From NCBI RefSeq assembly GCF_018448495.1, contig NZ_CP049902.1, forward strand, positions 1,178,001-1,242,000: a stretch of DNA of 64,000 nt, in the 5' to 3' direction. Each line of letters opens with the position of its first letter. Positions within the stretch are counted from its first letter, which is position 1. The notes under the pieces were generated by a model. The model ran no database searches and was not told the DNA's origin. It saw nothing but the letters and a program-made list of their open reading frames with translations. This document shows positions 62,015-64,000 of the stretch, one piece after another. The DNA is from Psychrobacter sp. WY6. GTDB lineage: Bacteria; Pseudomonadota; Gammaproteobacteria; Pseudomonadales; Moraxellaceae. The position numbers were made by a program, and so were the translations under genes.

Positions 62015-62686
62015 ATGATTGAGATTAAAAATGTTTCTAAGTCATTTATGACCAAGCAAGGTCGGCATTATCTATTTAAAGATCTAAATCTGACTATTGG
62101 TGATAAAAAAAGTGTGGGTTTACTCGGTCGTAACGGGGCGGGTAAATCGACTTTGCTGCGTATTATTTGCGGACTAGATAAGCCTGATCACGGAGAGATT
62201 ATTACCGACTCGACGATTTCTTGGCCAGTAGGGGTAGCCGGCGGTTTCCAAGGTAGTTTGACGGGTCGTCAAAACGTCCGCTTTGTTTGCCGTCTTTATT
62301 CAAGCGGTCCCTATATTGACGAAAAAATTCGTTTTGTGGAAGAGTTTGCAGATATCGGAAACTATTTCGATATGCCGGTAAAAAGCTACTCTTCAGGGAT
62401 GAAAGCACGCTTAACGTTTGGCTTAAGCTTGGCCTTCGATTTTGATTATTATATGCTTGATGAAGCAGGCGCTGTGGGTGATGCGGCTTTTCGTAAGCGT
62501 AGTGAAGAGATATTGGCCGCGCGCCGTGAACAAGCAGGGTTTTTGATCGTATCGCATAACATCGGTGATATTAAGCGTAATTGTGATATTGGTATTGTGC
62601 TAATGGATCAAACAGCACACGTCTTTGAAGACACAACAGAAGCGATTGAGGTATATGAAGAGCATGTCCACAAAGCGAAAAAATAA
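62015..62686 (+). CDS. kpsT: Capsule polysaccharide export ATPase, KpsT/CtrD-like
   Basis: 223 residues. ABC ATPase for the KpsM permease. Walker A GLLGRNGAGKST, signature YSSGMKARLTFG in place of LSGGQ as is normal for the polysaccharide subfamily, Walker B YYMLDEAGAVGDA, and VSHNIGDIKRNCD. I chose ATG 62015 over the ATG four bases upstream, which is out of frame. The stop overlaps the start of the next gene by about 30 bases. Frame intact. Confidence 0.93.
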   Translation: MIEIKNVSKSFMTKQGRHYLFKDLNLTIGDKKSVGLLGRNGAGKSTLLRIICGLDKPDHGEIITDSTISWPVGVAGGFQGSLTGRQNVRFVCRLYSSGPYIDEKIRFVEEFADIGNYFDMPVKSYSSGMKARLTFGLSLAFDFDYYMLDEAGAVGDAAFRKRSEEILAARREQAGFLIVSHNIGDIKRNCDIGIVLMDQTAHVFEDTTEAIEVYEEHVHKAKK

Positions 62687-63769
62687 GATAATTGACTTCT
62701 CGCTGTTTATTGGCTTGGTGGTCCTCCCTTGGGTATTGGTGATATTTTATGTCATGACCATTGCTCATCCGCGGTTTATTTCGACGGCTGATGTGGTGGT
62801 CAAACAAGTCAGTGATACCAGTGTGCCTTCTGGCGGTGGACTGTCGGCCTTGTTGGGTGTGAACAGTACCAGTAAAGAAGATGCGACTTATCTGACCGAG
62901 TATATTCTATCCAATGATATGGTGAAGCGCCTTGATAATAAGTTCAAGTTCCGCGAAGCGTATCATGTCGATGGCTCAGATCCGCTTAATGAGATTGAGC
63001 CTGATGCCACACAAGAAGAGTTACTTGAGTACTTCAAAAGCGTGTACACATCAATCTGGACGAGCAAAGCTATGTGCTGTCAGTATCGACGGAAGCCTTT
63101 GATCCAAAGTATGCTTTTGAGCTGAATAAAACGATCCTCAATGAGTCTGAGCAGTTCGTCAACCGTATTTCACAAGAGGTGGCTCGTGATCAGCTGGTAT
63201 TTGCTGAGACACAGTTAGATGAATCACAAGATCGCCTAAATGATGCCAAAGAGCAGCTATTAAAGTATCAAAACGAAAATGAGATTTACGATCCACAATC
63301 CAATGCTCAAATTGTGAATCAGCTGATTGGTAGTTTGCAAGCGCAATTAAGTTCATTACGTACCGAAGAGCGTCAATTACTCAGCTATCTGAACCCAGAC
63401 GCACCGCAAGTAGTGTCATTAAGAAGTCAGATTAAAGCAGTCGAAGAGCAAATCAACCAAGAGCAAACCAAGCTGACATCACCGAATACCACCAAGTTAA
63501 ACCGTCAAGCGGTACAGTTTGAGACTATCAAGGCAGATGTTGATTTCGCTACTGAGCTCTATAAATTGTCGTTATCTTCACTTGAGAAGGCACGTTTAGA
63601 AGCCTTTAAAAAGATGAAAAATTTGATTGTCATCTCAACACCATATCAAGCTGAAGAAGCAACTTATCCACGCCGTGCTTATATTATTTGGACGTCGCTA
63701 GCATTACTTTTGATGCTTTATGGATTTGTGCGCCTAGTGATGGCGGTTGTCCGTGATCATCGTAGCTAG
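62655..63769 (+). CDS. kpsE: Capsule export inner-membrane adaptor, KpsE/CtrB-like (frameshifted)
   Basis: About 371 residues. Polysaccharide co-polymerase-type protein: N-terminal helix (IDFSLFIGLVVLPWVLVIFY), a periplasmic domain (HPRFISTADVVVKQVSD), a coiled-coil region (QLVFAETQLDESQDRLNDAK, EERQLLSYLNPDAPQVVSL) and a C-terminal helix (AYIIWTSLALLLMLYGFVRL). A frame break near 63045 precedes YVLSVSTEAFDPKYAFELN. Start uncertain: ATG 62655 or 62664, both inside kpsT. Links the inner-membrane transporter to the outer-membrane KpsD-type protein that follows. Confidence 0.87.
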
Positions 63770-63824
63770 TTTTAACACACCAGATATCAGTAATGATCGA
63801 TAGATCAGCAAAGGAATACCACTC

Positions 63825-64000
63825 ATGAATATGAAACCACGTCCTCTTGTGACCGTGATAAAAGTGTTAAGTTTGGCCATGGCAGCCAGTAGTGTGCCCG
63901 CGCTAGCAGCAGGCAGTTATGCGGATCAAATCTCAGGATCTAGCTTGGCCCAGCAATAACAGCATGAGTCAAGACCAAAACCGCAATAACATCAATGTCT
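63825..64000 (+). CDS. Capsule outer-membrane export protein, KpsD/CtrA-like (5' end only, frameshifted)
   Basis: Only the first ~58 codons are in the window. ATG 63825 with AAGGAATACC upstream; signal-peptide-like N-terminus (VIKVLSLAMAASSVPALAAG). A stop appears after SGSSLAQQ, but the next frame continues as NNSMSQDQNRNNINV, so another one-base break near 63950 is likely. Identity as the Wza/KpsD/CtrA-type export channel is inferred from operon position only; its conserved domain is beyond the edge. Confidence 0.55.

Overview
The window reads as a chromosomal segment of a Gammaproteobacterium of the family Moraxellaceae, most probably Psychrobacter. The basis is protein character and gene order (smc-zipA-ligA, a proA copy, RNase P RNA next to a tRNA-Met, HisP/GltL-type amino-acid transporters, a leucine-degradation cluster). 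No 16S rRNA is present, so the genus is an inference. A major caveat is that roughly half the genes are interrupted by apparent one-base indels, including ligA and smpB, which a living cell needs intact. I read most of these as draft-sequence errors and annotate frame-corrected genes.

Layout. 1-2.3 kb: glutamate symporter gltS (cut by the window edge), a barstar-type inhibitor and a cold-shock-domain/membrane/barnase-type RNase protein. 2.4-4.5 kb: proA and an acidic lipoprotein. 4.9-10.7 kb: polar amino-acid ABC transporter with one ATPase, three tandem binding lipoproteins and two permeases. 10.9-15.8 kb: FAH-family hydrolase, Tat-exported PhoX phosphatase, alpha/beta hydrolase. 15.9-20.6 kb: Hsp33 and a GltIJKL glutamate/aspartate ABC transporter. 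20.9-23 kb: DJ-1/PfpI protein and rubredoxin reductase. 23.2-34.3 kb: two tandem acyl-CoA synthetases, each with its own promoter, then the leucine-degradation genes liuB, liuC, liuD, liuE and liuA. 34.5-38.8 kb: TonB-like protein, coaX and birA (reverse), a TSUP exporter and two small proteins. 38.9-46.5 kb: smc, zipA, ligA. 46.5-49.5 kb: an AT-rich HNH gene, then a REP-flanked RAYT transposase split by a 1276-bp IS3-family element. 49.5-56.4 kb: lipoproteins, YgiQ-type radical SAM protein, Lrp regulator divergent from an EamA transporter. 56.5-60.3 kb: smpB, coaD, ferredoxin, bioA, bioD. 60.4-61 kb: rnpB and tRNA-Met(CAT). 61.2-64 kb: start of a KpsMTED-type capsule export operon, running off the right edge.

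How the genes fit together. The metabolic theme is amino-acid uptake (two ABC systems plus GltS) and leucine catabolism: isovaleryl-CoA dehydrogenase, biotin-dependent methylcrotonyl-CoA carboxylase, methylglutaconyl-CoA hydratase and HMG-CoA lyase, with acyl-CoA synthetases upstream. birA, bioA and bioD supply and attach biotin; coaX and coaD serve CoA synthesis. The accessory content worth a second look is the RNase/barstar pair with its unusual N-terminal cold-shock domain, and the REP/RAYT unit whose HUH motif is split exactly by an insertion sequence.
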